Shown here: positions 1 to 12,942 of the stretch, one piece after another
Numbering within the stretch: the stretch's first letter is position 1
Layout: each line of letters opens with the position of its first letter
Source: Pteria penguin
Lineage: Eukaryota; Mollusca; Bivalvia; Pterioida; Pteriidae
Length of the DNA: 64,000 nucleotides
Assembly (NCBI GenBank): GCA_035048485.1
Contig: CM068583.1
Span: 26,470,841-26,534,840 of the forward strand
Direction of reading: 5' to 3'
Translations under genes and position numbers: made by a program
The notes under the pieces: model-generated
Told to the model about the DNA's origin: nothing
Databases searched by the model: none
The model's input: only the letters and a program-made list of their open reading frames with translations

Positions 1-1100
1 GACGAAATTTAAATATGCTTTAAACAAACTAACTTGAAATGTATCTGTGTGTTCCTATCCTATTTTATGACCATATTTACTTTGAGACGGTGAAGTATTG
101 CGTTCGAACTCCGTCTCTAGGTGGTCGGGCTACATACTGTCGACAGTTGCAATACTCGGGAAGCTTCAATGTTTAGAGAAAGTCCATTACATAAGTTGCT
201 CGCATGTAACTTTTAAAACACCTAACAAACTAACTAAAATATTGCCAACCAATGAAGCAGCATGCATACATACCTATAAAGCACTCAACGAGGAAATCAA
301 TAGAAACCTACCGGACTACTACCCAACAAACCAACCGATCAACTAATACATGGCTACGTGTGAACTAGCCGCAAGTAGCGGGCCAATATGAATGATAGGG
401 CCACTACTTGCGGCTACGTGTGAACCAATCAACCATCTTACACACATACCAACCAATCTGAAAAATGAAGATATGAAATATCAATTAACCAACCAACCAA
501 TTAACATCAACCAAACATCAAGCTTGCCAGTTCAATACAACCAACAATTTAACTAAAATGGTTGTCCTTTGCAACACATGCATATGTATATCATTAAGGG
601 GCGTTTCCATACATTTTTAACGCTTTGAACTCGATATTAATCAATATTTCCAGAGTTTCAATTATAACTTAACCACTACAGAAAAACCTTGCAATTACAA
701 TTGAATTATAAAGCACTGAGAAATAATCTTTCACAGCTCTTATCATTTCCAAATCCGTCATAGCAACAGCAGTTATCGTTCTTGGAGAAAACATTAAATA
801 GAAAAATGCTGATTGCAGCCAGCGATTGTACAATCGCTTCGCAATCCGGCCAATAAAGCGGTAATTATGACATGCATTGAATCTGCATGTAACACTAGGT
901 CATCATTTTCAAGCATCCGTCTTATTACACCCATGCTGTTTACTGCTCATTGTGATTAAAGAATTACAAATTATCATCGAAAGCATGTATGATTTTAAGC
1001 TACATCTTACAGTCGAAATTTGCAATAGGGCAGAGGAAATAATTCTTTGTTTCCGATTCCATATCTTGAAAGGGAATAATTTGCTTACTGGAGTTCTATT
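1..1100. other. gene-free, AACC-rich intergenic sequence
   Basis: No supportable gene. The interval 200-560 is low-complexity and rich in CCAACCAA motifs. A 51-bp palindromic element is inserted at 366. Confidence 0.5.
366..416. mobile_element. 51-bp palindromic miniature element, copy 1
   Basis: Begins TAGCCGCAAG and ends CTTGCGGCTA; the arms pair with a few mismatches around a short centre. It is flanked on both sides by CGTGTGAAC (357-365 and 417-425), a perfect 9-bp target-site duplication. Two related copies occur at 12890 and 17600. Confidence 0.85.
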
Positions 1101-1200
1101 TTGACGACCCGGAATCGATCCCTGGTTTCGGTAAGGGATGTCCCAAGGTGACCCATCATCTGCCCCCCTATTTGTCCTTCGTGTGAGGAAGCATAATTCG
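1095..1200 (-). repeat. possible SINE head remnant
   Basis: The minus strand contains GGGATCGATTCCGGG, which resembles a tRNA-type B box, with no intact A box recognised. Likely a decayed tRNA-derived SINE. Confidence 0.3.
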
Positions 1201-1241
1201 AGGTCCTGTTTCACGTTGTACACTGACACATAAAAAGTCCT

Positions 1242-1981
1242 AGCTTCAATATTTCGCCACACCAAACCTTATTTATTATCAGCTATTTATTTCATTTGGT
1301 GGGGCTTCAATGCCGTGACCATTATATTATGGCTTCGGCGCAGGGCCGATTGTGATTCACAATCGGCATTTTTTTTTTTTGCACAATTGCAGGAAATAAG
1401 GTCACAGGTAAGTAGTACATACCTAATATTAATTAAAAACTGCAAGCTCTCTTGTAAAGCATCCATTTAACATACATTATTTCACGTGTTAACTTTCGTA
1501 GCGATTTGAAAACTTTACCAGTCAGCCATTTGCAATGACCTCGTGAGAATAAATGAGTCGCGATGTCACATGGTTTCCTTATTTGGGATCAATTTCCTTT
1601 TATGGAAAATCGTAGTAAACATTATAATAAAGCTTGTGTAACACATAAATAAGGCTATATCTTGACATTTTAGCGCCAAAAGTTGGCAAAAATGGACATT
1701 GAAAGGGTGGCTCAAGAAGCATTAACGCAACTCCAAATTGAATATGTTTTAAACGTTCTATGGTAATGTTTACTACAATTTTACTACAAGAGAGTTTGCA
1801 GTTTTTAACTAATATAAGTTATGTACTACTTACCTGTGACCTTATTTCCTGCAATTGTGCAAAAAATGCCGATCACAATCGGCCCTGCGCCGAAGCCAGA
1901 ATAGTCGCGGCATTGAAGCCCCACCAAACAAAATAAATAGCCTATAATAAAAAACGTTTGGTGTGGTGAAATATTGAAGCT
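1242..1981. mobile_element. Mutator-like element with ~220-bp terminal inverted repeats
   Basis: The left arm (about 1242-1460) and right arm (about 1786-1981) are inverted copies beginning AGCTTCAATATTTC; inner inverted blocks (1611-1624 and 1763-1776) extend the symmetry. The element is flanked by AAAAAGTCCT at 1232-1241 and 1982-1991, a perfect 10-bp direct repeat. Long inverted repeats with 9-11 bp target duplication are the hallmark of Mutator-type DNA transposons. No transposase is present, so it is non-autonomous. Confidence 0.75.
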
Positions 1982-2219
1982 AAAAAGTCCTAGTTGTTGC
2001 AGTGGGTTCATTGCGTAGGTAAAAATTATGGCACCATGCGCCGGTGTCACCAACTTATGATCGAAATAATCTTCGTGTAAGCATAAAAACAAGAACAAGG
2101 TCATGGCTGAAACAAGAGAATGTACATAGATGGGGAACTCAGTATCTAATACCGGGTATGTCAAAGATATATTTTCTATAAGCCTTTGGAAGAAAAAGAA
2201 AACTTTACTTTTCACCCCT

Positions 2220-3040
2220 TAATTGATTACGAAAATACAAAAGGATAGGCAAAAACAACTGAGGCTGGTAGAGAAACGAAGCACAATATTAATTTTTGGG
2301 CCTAACTTGGCAGCTGCGATATGTGAGTACACTCTGTAACAAAATGTGAAAATTAAAAGCCACAGGAAATAAACTCTTAGAGAAATAAAGATAGTTGTGG
2401 CATTTATTGTATCAAATTATGAATAAGTTGTGTATTGCATTATTTAGAACAATCCAAGGTGAATGTCTACATGACGAGGTGCTGTTCTTCATGCATCTTC
2501 GTCAAATTACGTCGATGAACAATAAATGAGGTACTAGGTACACTTTACTTTGTACTAAATATACATGGAATAACGGCATATGCCATTGGTTTGCAACAAT
2601 GGTCCCTTATTGAGTTTAAATCATATACACAACATTTTTATTAAACGAATTTGTAAAGGGTTTGGGATTTGGGGGTTTTTTTTTTTTTCGTTTTTTCTTT
2701 TTTTATTATTATTTCAATCTTCCATCAATTGACATCTTTTGTGATATGTAATTACAAAGAGAAGAATCATAAAAATGAAATAGTACGTAACCTCCTGCGA
2801 ATTTGATAAATGTTCAAAACTTAATCTCATCAATGAATCTTCAACTAAACAATGTCCATGAGTTTATATATCGGTCAACTCTTATCTTAAATGTACGTAG
2901 TGTTTTACAGTCCGAAATTTTCACAGTTCCAAAATAACTTGGCTCATTTTAGTTGTCTTATTACATTTTATATATAATGGAATATGTTTCTTCGAGACTT
3001 TCTGTGGCGAGGCGTTTTCTATGACGATAAGGTGTAATTA
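2220..3040. other. unannotated intergenic sequence
   Basis: No reading frame with family resemblance and no recognised repeat; only T-rich tracts near 2670-2710. Confidence 0.4.
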
Positions 3041-3420
3041 TACAGTCAAACCTGCTCTAACGACCATCTGTATTACGCAGTCACTTGTCTTTAACAACCG
3101 CATTTCTCTGTTTCTCACAACATATTATATGTACACGTTATCCTAAATAACCACCTGTCTTAAACGACCACTTACCCATCTTATATGTCTCTTTGAGATG
3201 TGTTCTGTATTACGCAATCACTTGCCTTTAACAACCACATTTCTCTGATCCTAACAACATATTGTCTATACTAAATTTTATACTAAATTAAGACCTATCT
3301 TGTCTGTACTGAATTGTGATCGCTTTCCGATCTTGTCTATGATAAATTGTGACCACTTTCCGATCTTGTCTATACTAAATTGTGACCACTTTCCCATCTT
3401 CCCTTTTGTGGCCGCTAAAC
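3041..3420. repeat. pogo/Tigger-like remnant with 33-bp tandem repeats
   Basis: Begins TACAGTCAAACCTGCTCTAA, which resembles pogo-type inverted-repeat ends, followed by degenerate AACCAC..CTGTCTT units. At 3298-3398 a 33-bp unit (TCTTGTCTRTACTRAATTGT plus 13 bases) is repeated three times. Confidence 0.45.
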
Positions 3421-3740
3421 ACAGGTTTGTGTTATTGTTTGTGAATTTCTTATGACTTTATTTCTGAATCCCAATATGCATATATCGATACAAACGGTCT
3501 GCGATAATAGAAAAATATTTGTATCACAACTTTAACTGTCTGATTCAAATTGATAATGGTATGAGTTTGATGTGTGTGATGGGTATCAAAATATAAGTAA
3601 GAATTGATTTAGAGAGTTGACACGCCAACGATAACAAAATGACCAGAAAATCTTACAATTACTCAAGAATTAAGGGGACGAATCCTCATTCTAATGTAAC
3701 CTGGTGAGATGATATCACACTCTTACACAGATAAGTTAGA

Positions 3741-3980
3741 TTGATTGATTTGTGTTTAACGTCACACCACGAATATTTCACCTATATGGTGACGGCATCT
3801 GCCCGATGCGGGGTATACAAATTATGACCTTTGCAACGGACCACCCGAAGCATACCACGACACGGGGCCTCGGTTATTACTGTCTCATCCAAAAGACAGG
3901 ACACCGGCATGACCTGAGCGGGACTCGAACCCCGGCCTCCCGATCAGGAGGAGAGCGCGATACTACTAGCCCACGCCGGC
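3741..3980 (-). mobile_element. tRNA-derived SINE, family 2, copy a
   Basis: Minus-strand head contains GGGGTTCGAGTCCC, a good B box; the body includes the shared core CTGTCTTTTGGATGAGAC (read on the minus strand) and ends in ATGGTGACGGCATCTGCC-type sequence. Related copies lie at 33.2, 40.9, 45.9 and 50.9 kb. Confidence 0.65.
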
Positions 3981-3999
3981 TTCAGGTTACTTAGACCCG

Positions 4000-6900
4000 T
4001 CCATTTTCTGACAATCGATTTCTATATACACTTACTTGTTTTCTGAGAATGATCTGTCTTTACTGTCTAATTAATGAAACGGGCAACATAGGGTCATTAT
4101 TACGATATGATGGTATCCAATAAAGACTTCATCTCAATGACCAGTGAAATTTATCAACAACCTGCGTAGCCGGTATCAAAGGACAACGACCTATCTCAGA
4201 GCATAAGCACGTAATCAATTTATACACTGCCAATAAATTGTATCTCTCCTTGTTACAACAAATATGTCAATATCAAAACTAATGCCAGCGGGAGATGCCT
4301 ATCTGAATCTTTAATGTACATCCTGTAGATGCATATCTCATGAAACCAAACGAAATTTATTTTGCTTAGTTTGCATCAGAAGCGATGTTTTATTTTTACG
4401 TTCATCTGTGTGTTTGGAGCATAATCCAGGAAACTTTCTTTGTAGCGTCACCGGCTCGGAGAGGGAGGACGCGTGTTCGAGCATAATCAGTGACCGTCCG
4501 TTTCCCACCTTCTGATGTCAGGGTACATATTAGAACTTCTAAAATCTCTCACTACTGGGATCTGTTGTATAAGACTTATTTGAGACGATGCATCGAAAAG
4601 ATGTTTTACAGTAGAACGACAAGTTTAATATATATATAAACCTAAAAAGAATGAGATTCTTACAGGCAATAAATACAGAAGTAATTCAGTTTTGTTTTGT
4701 TTGTTTTGTGTGTATGCGGTTTTTTTTTTCTTACCAGTATTTCTTTGTACAACAGCAGCAAAATTTTATTTTCCTGCTTTTCAAACATATTCTTTTCACT
4801 GATTTCTTTTGCAGATGCGGGGGTTATTACATGTGATGCCAATGTCTATATATTTAGGGACGAAAATTCACAACTCAAAGGTATAAATGTCAGAAAACTG
4901 TTCTATCTTGGATTTCATCTGACAATTAAGTATCCCAGATCGCTAAATTTCAGAATCAATTTGAAAAAACGAATATTGGAGAAGTGATATTTCAATCTGT
5001 GCTAAAATCAAGTTAACAATTATTGTGATATAGACCATATGTTTTCATACAGAGGTGTAGGTACTTGTCTTTAGCAACGCTCAATCATCACATGATTAAT
5101 GAACATCATTCCGTTTGGAATTTTTATAAGTCTCGTCGCTTTCATTGCACTGAAACTGTTCATTTTGAAAGCCACTTTCACGAGGTTTTTATATTTGAGG
5201 TTGGTATTTTCTATTTCATGCACCATGAAACTCTGTTAAAACTAAGCCTTCCCATCATGGTATCTTTTTAAAGATTTATTTATAATCAGATCTTGATTAT
5301 GACTCAGATTTGTGGTAATTTTGACTGCATAAAACTTAATTGTAACATCAACATCGGTTGGCAACCTTACATTGAGTATTGGGGCACAACTGGCACTTAT
5401 TGGGTGACAGGCAATGCCAAAAACGTTGGAAAACATTCAAATAAAGGGAATATTGGGTGCGAAGAAATATCTACATCATGTGAACGTTTCACTCACACTC
5501 TTCATCAGAAAGAAACACTCGGTTGAATTAGAAGTTTGTGTGTCTATCTTGGCCCATTTTTCGTGAAAAATTCCAATAAATGCTACAATAAAGATAGTCT
5601 GCGATTGCTCATACGACATCTGCCGGTCATAAACAACAAGACTTGAATCTGGAGGAAAATTGCAACGTCTGTGCTGCACAGGGTCATCTTCCGCTTTCTT
5701 TGAGATCAAAGCGATACATAAGTTTTTGTGACCGTAGTGGGTGTTTATGGGTAATCATCTCTATGCATGTCTGAATCATAATCGGAAGTAATTGACGGAG
5801 CCATATTGTAAAGATTTAATCGGGTATTAATAACTACATGTCCGTGTGAAAGAAGCATTAACAAAAGTCATGGCTACAACAGCAACAGAAACTTTTATAA
5901 TGTTTAGGATATTTGAACTTTTTAACAAATTCAAAAAAACAGCGCGGCGATTATAGGATTCAAAATATTTATGTTTTATGATGGCATATTTTTTGTTTCT
6001 TATTTTTTCTCTCATAATACGTAAATACTGCAAATTCCAGTGTGAATCGAAAAAGATATATTCCGTATTATTTCCACAAAATTAATTTGAACTCATCCGT
6101 ATATATCTTGGGCAGTCAAAAAATAAAGTGGTTTTTGTGCAAACGATCTGTATTCGATTCCCAGGTTTTGCCATTATGTACAAATATTTGATCCATGGGA
6201 TGATAGAAATGATGAAAAATAAAGTTGAAAGGCATTTATATGTTTGACATGGCTGTCATATAAATAACTACTTACCTGGAAAATGATGACGTATACAGGA
6301 TTCGTATTCCTGTGACGTAAGTACCGTATCATCACTTCATAATTTTGATGTAAACATAAGGATGGATAAGTTAAAACATTAATCCAATGTTGTATATAGG
6401 CTATGAAAAGGTAAGAACATGTACCTCTGTCATGCTATTCAGATTAGAATAATCACACACGAGGGTAAATATCGTCTGCTGAAAGCCGCTTATGTCAATC
6501 AGAAGAGAAATGTCAATTCCGTCTCGGGGACAATAAAAACCATGTTGAAGAACGCCAAATCAAATGCACCTATTTATTAACTGAGAGGCCCGTTGTTTAA
6601 TGCACACTGCATGGGTTGCTAATGACATCAAATATGTATTAATTTATTTATCTCTCATCCGATACCTGGCTTCGACCTTCCATTAAACTGAGCAAAGCTT
6701 AGTAATGCGAAAATTTGCTGTATATAATGAATGGATAATTTATTTACGGATGGATGTTAGAGGTGATGTAAACCTGGGGTAATGTTTTTCTGCGTACAGA
6801 GATAATGAAGAAGTCTCTGCGTGGGATCGGATTCATGTCGTCTGATGAAAGTCCACACAGCATATGCCAAAGTTCCTGTTTAAAGTGTTCTCACTATGGC

Positions 6901-7070
6901 TACTTCAATACCATTCTCTTATCACTAAATCATCTGTCCAATACGAGAGATAGATTGCACGAACCGACATAACACGTCATTGATCACGTAGCTTTGTTTC
7001 AAGTCAACATGCCGTTGTAAACTACGTCATTGCCCTACTTGAATACTTCGGAGTATTGCATGAACCGACA
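4000..7070. other. unannotated intergenic sequence
   Basis: Both strands were read; only short, low-complexity or AT-rich frames occur (for example near 4650-4990 and 5290-5530) with no family resemblance. No structured repeat was recognised. Confidence 0.4.
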
Positions 7071-7074
7071 TATT

Positions 7075-7126
7075 GATAAATTACATGTATTATCAAATGT
7101 GATAAATTACATGTATTATCAAATGC
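7075..7126. repeat. 26-bp tandem duplication
   Basis: Two essentially identical copies of a 26-bp unit starting GATAAATTACATGTATTATC. Confidence 0.8.
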
Positions 7127-7614
7127 ATTTTTACATGTCAACAATATTCATATCATTGTTTGATTAAATATGTTGTCTTATGTTAGGAGTATCATGGATA
7201 CTGCATCGATCCCTGCACCATCGTAAAGATCTATTGCAGTCTGCATCCTGTAAGAGTTGCTATGGTTAGAAGATCCTTTTCCTAGTGTTATGTGACTGTA
7301 AAACTTTCCATATATTGTGTTAGTTCACATTTATTTTTACCTGCAGTGTTGAAATTTTTTTGCATCATCTATATGCTTTTGGTTTTCACGCCGGATGTGA
7401 CGAGCTAAACAGAAGATCATTCCTCCTCCGAGGCACGTGGTCTCTCCTGGTTTCCATGGATACATGAATACTCATGGCGGCGCCGTAATGAGTGCTACAG
7501 CGACATACATGTAGCACCAGGTACCTTCGTATTATTCGTTTTTGAAAAATTACATAATTTTTGTCATTTATAAAGTAGCGACTCTACTTGTAAATGATCC
7601 AAACTTCCATCGGT

Positions 7615-7800
7615 CACCGAATTTTTCGTCGCGCTGGACGGCTAAATGATCTTTAACGTACTAGGTCATTTCATACGGGCTGCTCTTTACGTCCAAACCA
7701 TCGATCGCATACGTACTTCCGAAATAACCAATGTTCCTATAAGGTTCGAACCCCTCACCTCCCGATCACCTGCAGAACTCACTAACAACTCGACCACATC
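7615..7800 (-). repeat. SINE remnant
   Basis: Contains GGTTCGAACCCC next to CTCACCTCCCGATCA, the same tail of a tRNA-type head as in SINE family 2 (compare 3920-3950). The A-box side is not preserved. Confidence 0.4.
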
Positions 7801-9419
7801 GTGTTTCAACCATAGTTGGTAGCCAAAAACCTATAGTGCACTCTGCATTGCCAAATAATGGTGCAGTTTTCTAGGCCTGGAGGTTCCAATGTTCTTCAAG
7901 AAATGGACAACCACTGGAATGTTGTACACGCCAGACCTCGTGTAATGTTTCATTATGCATATAAAACAACATTAATATAAAATGATTGTATTCAATTTGT
8001 TATACGCATACTCAAAGCAAACTATAAATGTCATTCTGTTTTCTATCAAGTATTTATTTTTGTTGTTTAAGAGATTACTTGTAGTTTAGTAAAAGAAAGA
8101 AAAATACTCCCAATATTTTGTTCATACGCTGGAAGATTAATCGAACGATGCTGTCTTTGAAATAGCTCTTTTACACGCTGGGGTATACTGATGTTACATG
8201 TATTTACATCAGATTTGTTTAAATGACTTTCAAGAATGTCAAGCTTAGACAAGAATTCCACAACATGATTTACTCTACAATAATATAAGTCATGATTTGT
8301 CGTTATTTTTATCCAAGCTGACAGATACAAATAATAACGAATACAATTTTACATATAGATAATAAGTTATCAAAACACAAAAATCTGTTGTACCGGTGTT
8401 GTAGTTTTTTAACCAAGCTAAGACATCACACCACAAAAAGTTAAGAACATGTTTACAAATTTTGTTCTATGTATGAATCCTTATTAGTACATGTACATTC
8501 TAGATTCATCCTAGCTTAAACTGGAAGGATACAATTTTGTATGATACCCTTAGTCTCGTATATCCAATAATGTAAAGTCAAGGTCAAATATATTTCATTC
8601 TGATTTGAAAGCCAAGTCTCCAGTCTGGTTTTATTTTCTGTAGGGATTTCTGGTTTAGATCACGACTTCCTATACACAAAATAGCTTACGTTGCTTCTCG
8701 CGCGTCTAAATCTTTTGTTTCATATCAAATTAGTGTAATTCACGCAAAAACGGGGATTGGTGCGAATGTGTTTCGCAATGTAAAATTCCTGTGTATATTT
8801 ATTGGTAGGTCTTTGTTTATTTTAATAAAAATATTAATAAACGTTATTGAATAAAAATATAAATTCAGCATTGGGAAAAAAGGCTCTAGTTACCAAAATG
8901 AATGATAACATATTATGGGGAAAGGTTTCATTTGTAGTAATGAAATATTTAATTTGCTCTGAAAATATGTCTTGGTTGAATACAACAGTAAAAGGCGATT
9001 ACTTTTCGCATAATAGCGGCTATCACTGTCACGCAGGAGAAGCTTGCTAACTATTATATCTTTCCGTGTACAAGTACCACTAGCATAAACAGAGACGCTG
9101 ATGCTAGTGAAACAGACATAACTCACAAACAGGAGATGCTATACCTATAGTGTATCTGATATCACTCATTCATATCTAACTGTGCTACTAGCTAAGTAGC
9201 GCTCGATTTACTGATGCAAGAACTAAACTCCTATAACTCCTACGATACCCGTTGTTCAAAGATCAGCTGTAAACGCTTTAGTCTCATTTTTATTTTCAGA
9301 TATGTGGTCTACTTATTCATGTGGGATTGTGGTTCTTTTCCTTCAACATGCTGCCCAGATAAGAATGGCTATTTTCTTACCTGTATGTGCTCCTTCCCAC
9401 ACAGTTTTGTATTCATTTG

Positions 9420-10120
9420 ATGAAAGTTTACAAGAATGATCTACTTAGCATATACGTTGGGAAAAATGCCAGCCATTTTGAATTTACTAAAAATTGATTT
9501 TACATTTTCCCTACATGTGTTGATGAAATTTACTTTTTCCTCATGATATGTCACTAAAGTCTATTCTCCCTTACTTATGCATAACAATCTCAATGAAACT
9601 TTACAGAAATATTCTGCTCATGATACATTATTAACTTTTATGATACCCCCCCTTTCCTCCCAAAAATTTGCAACATGGCTGTCATCTTCAAGAACTCTGC
9701 ACGAGATGTTCTCTGTCATACACATTTGGTTTTTATTGAAACAACTCTTATAGGAATGATTTACTTAAGATACCCAACAATTGTATATAAAAACAATTAC
9801 GTTACACAGTCCAATAATGTCGCAATGACAGCCATTTTGAAATACTTGGAAGTAGATTTTCTCCATAATTTTAGCAGCAGTATTAATGACAGTTTACAGG
9901 ATGATCAGTACATTTGATGAATATTTACGCAAATTATCTTCTCATGTTTCCTGGCAAAAGGATGTCCAAATAATGTTACGCAATCTAAAATGGTTACCAT
10001 GGCTGCCATCTTAAAGATATTCGATCTGAATTTTCCTTTCCGTTTTAAAACTTTATAGGAACGATCTACTCATGATATTCATACTGAACCCAGAACGTAT
10101 CGGTGCAGATGCAAACCACA
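9420..10120. repeat. degenerate ~150-bp tandem repeat
   Basis: A module of the form CTTTAYAGGAAYGATCTACT recurs at about 9425, 9596, 9742, 9890 and 10048, and a TGGCTGCCATCTTNAA module at about 9467, 9672, 9828 and 10000. The units have diverged strongly. An open frame at 9675-9917 lies within the array and is not considered a gene. Confidence 0.6.
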
Positions 10121-10910
10121 GTTCTATTGAATAAGAGCACTATAGGTAATGATATTTTACAAGTCTTCTCCAGTCTCCACTGACTAGACCAGTAAGCCTC
10201 ATACTCGGGATTCTGGCTCCTCCTCGTAACAAACCCATAAGTCTAGTTCTACATCAAATTTAAGCTTAAATAAATATCCGAAATCGTGAATCGCAACCAA
10301 TTCTGCATTACATAACAATAAATATACATACTATTTTGTCTGTGTGAAATTCCTTGACATCTACCTGACTACAGATCTCAAAAGTTATACAAAGTGAAAG
10401 GTGTGATACTTCATACAGTTCTAATTTGGTAGGAAATTCATAACAAAATTCGCATACGAATTGTTGTTATTTGCATATAATTTTACAATTAAAGTGTTCT
10501 CTTTTTATGAATTATCGGTCATGATGAATTGACATGCGTTACATATTGATACCAAGAGAGCTTCCTCATATACATAAATTCCTAGAGAATTCGAAATTGA
10601 TAATGATTAAGGGGCAAGTTTGTCGTAAAATATCAATGTGTAATCATGAAAACAAATGAGACCGTGCCATTCATAAACTTTATCAATGAACTTGTGCATG
10701 TAAATACATCTTGATCTTTCTTATAAACCACCATGATGAAGTCGTAAATGTCGCTCTATGATTCATGACCAGAAGCTCCGTATTCGATTCCATCGTACAT
10801 CAATCGATTTGCTTGTTAGCCATCATATGAATAAATGTATATATAGGGAATTCAATGTCAAAGCTATTTCCAATGACACTAGGTACACAGTTAGTGACAC
10901 AATATTCGGT

Positions 10911-11087
10911 TGTTGGTTGGTTGGTTGATTGGTGTTTTACGTCGCTTTTAAAAATTTTTCAGTTATATCGCGACATAGAAGCAGGAGGTAACCAACCTCT
11001 TAAATATAGTGGCGCAACCCGGGAATCGAACCCGGATCGTCGGCGCCGCAAGCCAAGCGCTTTACCACCAGGCCAAGCCTGTCCCCC
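10911..11087 (-). mobile_element. tRNA-derived SINE, family 1, copy a
   Basis: Minus-strand head GGGGGACAGGCTTGGCCTGG, B box GGGTTCGATTCCCGG, and tail ending CGACGTAAAACACCAATCAA. Flanked by a 12-bp duplication with one mismatch, ACAATATTCGGT (10899-10910) and ACAACATTCGGT (11088-11099), as expected for LINE-driven insertion. Confidence 0.85.
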
Positions 11088-11139
11088 ACAACATTCGGTA
11101 ATAATATATATATCGAGCAAGAAAATAAATCAAGTTAAA

Positions 11140-11545
11140 CTACAACGACGCCTCATTGTATCATCGCTATCGCAACATCACTACAGTATCATCGTTTTCG
11201 TAATATTTCTGTTGTACCATTTTTATCGTCACATTGCTATCGTCATCGTTGTCATCGTACCATCACTGTCGTACTGTCAATATTGTAACATCCTTATCGA
11301 ACTCTTCGCTGGCGTACAATCTGTATCGAAACATTTCTATCGTAAATTGAAACATCGCTATCGTAACATCAAAATCACAACGTTGCTAGGTAATATTACA
11401 TTGATGTCTGAAAATCGCTAACGTAACAACGACATTTTACCATCAGTATAAAATTATCGCTGTTGTAATATCGTTATTGTAACATCACTTTTATGGCATA
11501 TGGATCGAAACATTGCTGTTGTAATATCGTTGTCATATAATTTCT
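11140..11545. repeat. decayed short-unit array (ATCGCTATCGTAACATCA type)
   Basis: Many imperfect copies of CATCGCTATCGTAACATC-like units over 400 bp; period and sequence have drifted. A frame crossing it (10855-11421) owes its length to the SINE and this array. Confidence 0.65.
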
Positions 11546-11769
11546 TCGGTCTTCGCTGTCGTGCCTACACAATCGTTTCTGGAGATTTCGTGAAATGCGG
11601 TTGACCTTCATCGAACGATGCTAAACATGTAGGTACACTTCAAGTACATGTGGCTCGTATGAGGTGTGAACGAAGTTTACAGTGGGTGGCGTTCGAAGCA
11701 AATCAAAACACAAAATGGGGATATGGACAGGAATTCATACTTAAGGATTCATTACCAGGGGTCCTATCC

Positions 11770-11940
11770 CCCTCCCAACAAAATATTTTGACAAGCACAA
11801 AAAAATAAATAAAACCAAACCAACCAACAAACAAAAACCAAAACAAACAAAAAAAAAAGAACCAAAAACAACCCTCATTCTCCCCTCAAAAAATAAAACC
11901 ACCCAACCAACCAAATAAACAAACAAACAAACAAACCCAA
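11770..11940. repeat. AAC/AAAC-rich low-complexity tract
   Basis: Almost pure A/C sequence with CAAAC and CCAACC motifs. Confidence 0.8.
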
Positions 11941-12499
11941 AACGTACGAAAACATCTCATGCATGTGTCCTTAGTCTATATAGATATCTAATTTAAAAAC
12001 TTAAAATTACATTTTCGAAGTTTAGGGGTTTTTTTTTCATTTTGGTTCATGATCACCGTCAATAAAAATGAAGGGCATGCACTAATCTGGCTCCCAGGTC
12101 CTACGCCTTTCTGACATTTTCAAACTGTACTTAACCAAACAGTAATCCCTACGTTATTTAATAGAAATACTTGTACGTCTGTGTATAGTTTAGTTTAAAC
12201 TGCATTTATTTCAAATAATCACATATCCATGTACATCTAATTAACAATGCAATGAAAGGATCTGAAAACTAGCAGTGATGCTTACATAAATTCATCTCCT
12301 ATAGATATATGTAAAGTGCGATCTGAAAAAAAGAAACTCAGATGAGATGCATTCTTAATTATAATACATATACATATAAATACTTTTCATTATTTGTTGA
12401 TGGATGGTTCTGATTGTTTCTACAGATATATACTTTTTCTCATATACATATGTAGATGTAGTTTCATTTATAATGCATTTACATAAATAAATATACACA

Positions 12500-12880
12500 C
12501 ATACCCATATTTTAGGATGTTATTGTACCGGCATCTCAAATCGTTTTGATTTGATGACAAAAGTTTGGACTGATTTAAATATAGGTTTGTTTTCTGTTTG
12601 TGTGAGAATTGTATTACCAAGTAATAGTGAATTTGTTGACAGATTTGGCCGTACGGTGGATTGATGGCATGAAAGTGTAATAGTCTTTCGTTTGTATAGT
12701 TAGTGCAGTGAAGAAGGTAATGTGTTGTTGTTTCTTTTTCACCGCAGCTGCATGGTGGACTTGGAATAAGTTTTTTTTTTTTTAGAAATAAATGATGTTT
12801 CAGCGTACCGCAGTTCATACGAAGTCGCGCGTGATGTATTTGAGCTTTGCGAGAAGCAGTGAAATTCATGTGTAGAATTA
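12500..12880 (-). pseudogene. 3' end of a non-LTR retrotransposon (LINE) reverse-transcriptase ORF
   Basis: The minus-strand translation reads HARLRMNCGTLKHHLF, then a lysine run, then SPPCSCGEKETTTHYLLHC, NYTNER. This is the C-terminal cysteine/histidine module (CxC...HxLLxC) typical of the end of many LINE ORF2 proteins. Upstream RT domains are missing; copy 2 of the 53-bp palindromic element is inserted at its 5' side. Confidence 0.75.
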
Positions 12881-12889
12881 CTATGGAAT

Positions 12890-12942
12890 TAGCCGCAAGT
12901 AGTGGCCCTAAATGAATCATTTAGGGCCACTACTTGCGGCTA
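12890..12942. mobile_element. 53-bp palindromic miniature element, copy 2 (perfect palindrome)
   Basis: Two 26-bp arms, each TAGCCGCAAGTAGTGGCC plus eight bases, pair perfectly around a single central A. Flanked by CTATGGAAT (12881-12889) and CTGTGGAAT (12943-12951), a 9-bp duplication with one mismatch. Inserted in LINE-derived sequence. Confidence 0.9.

Noticed and set aside
1826..2215. 129-residue minus-strand open frame with hydrophobic segments
   Set aside because: Its last third lies in the right inverted repeat of the Mutator-like element, and it has no family resemblance; AT-rich DNA gives such chance hydrophobic frames.
10855..11421. 188-residue plus-strand open frame
   Set aside because: It runs through a SINE (antisense) and a decayed ATCG-rich array; no domain is recognisable.
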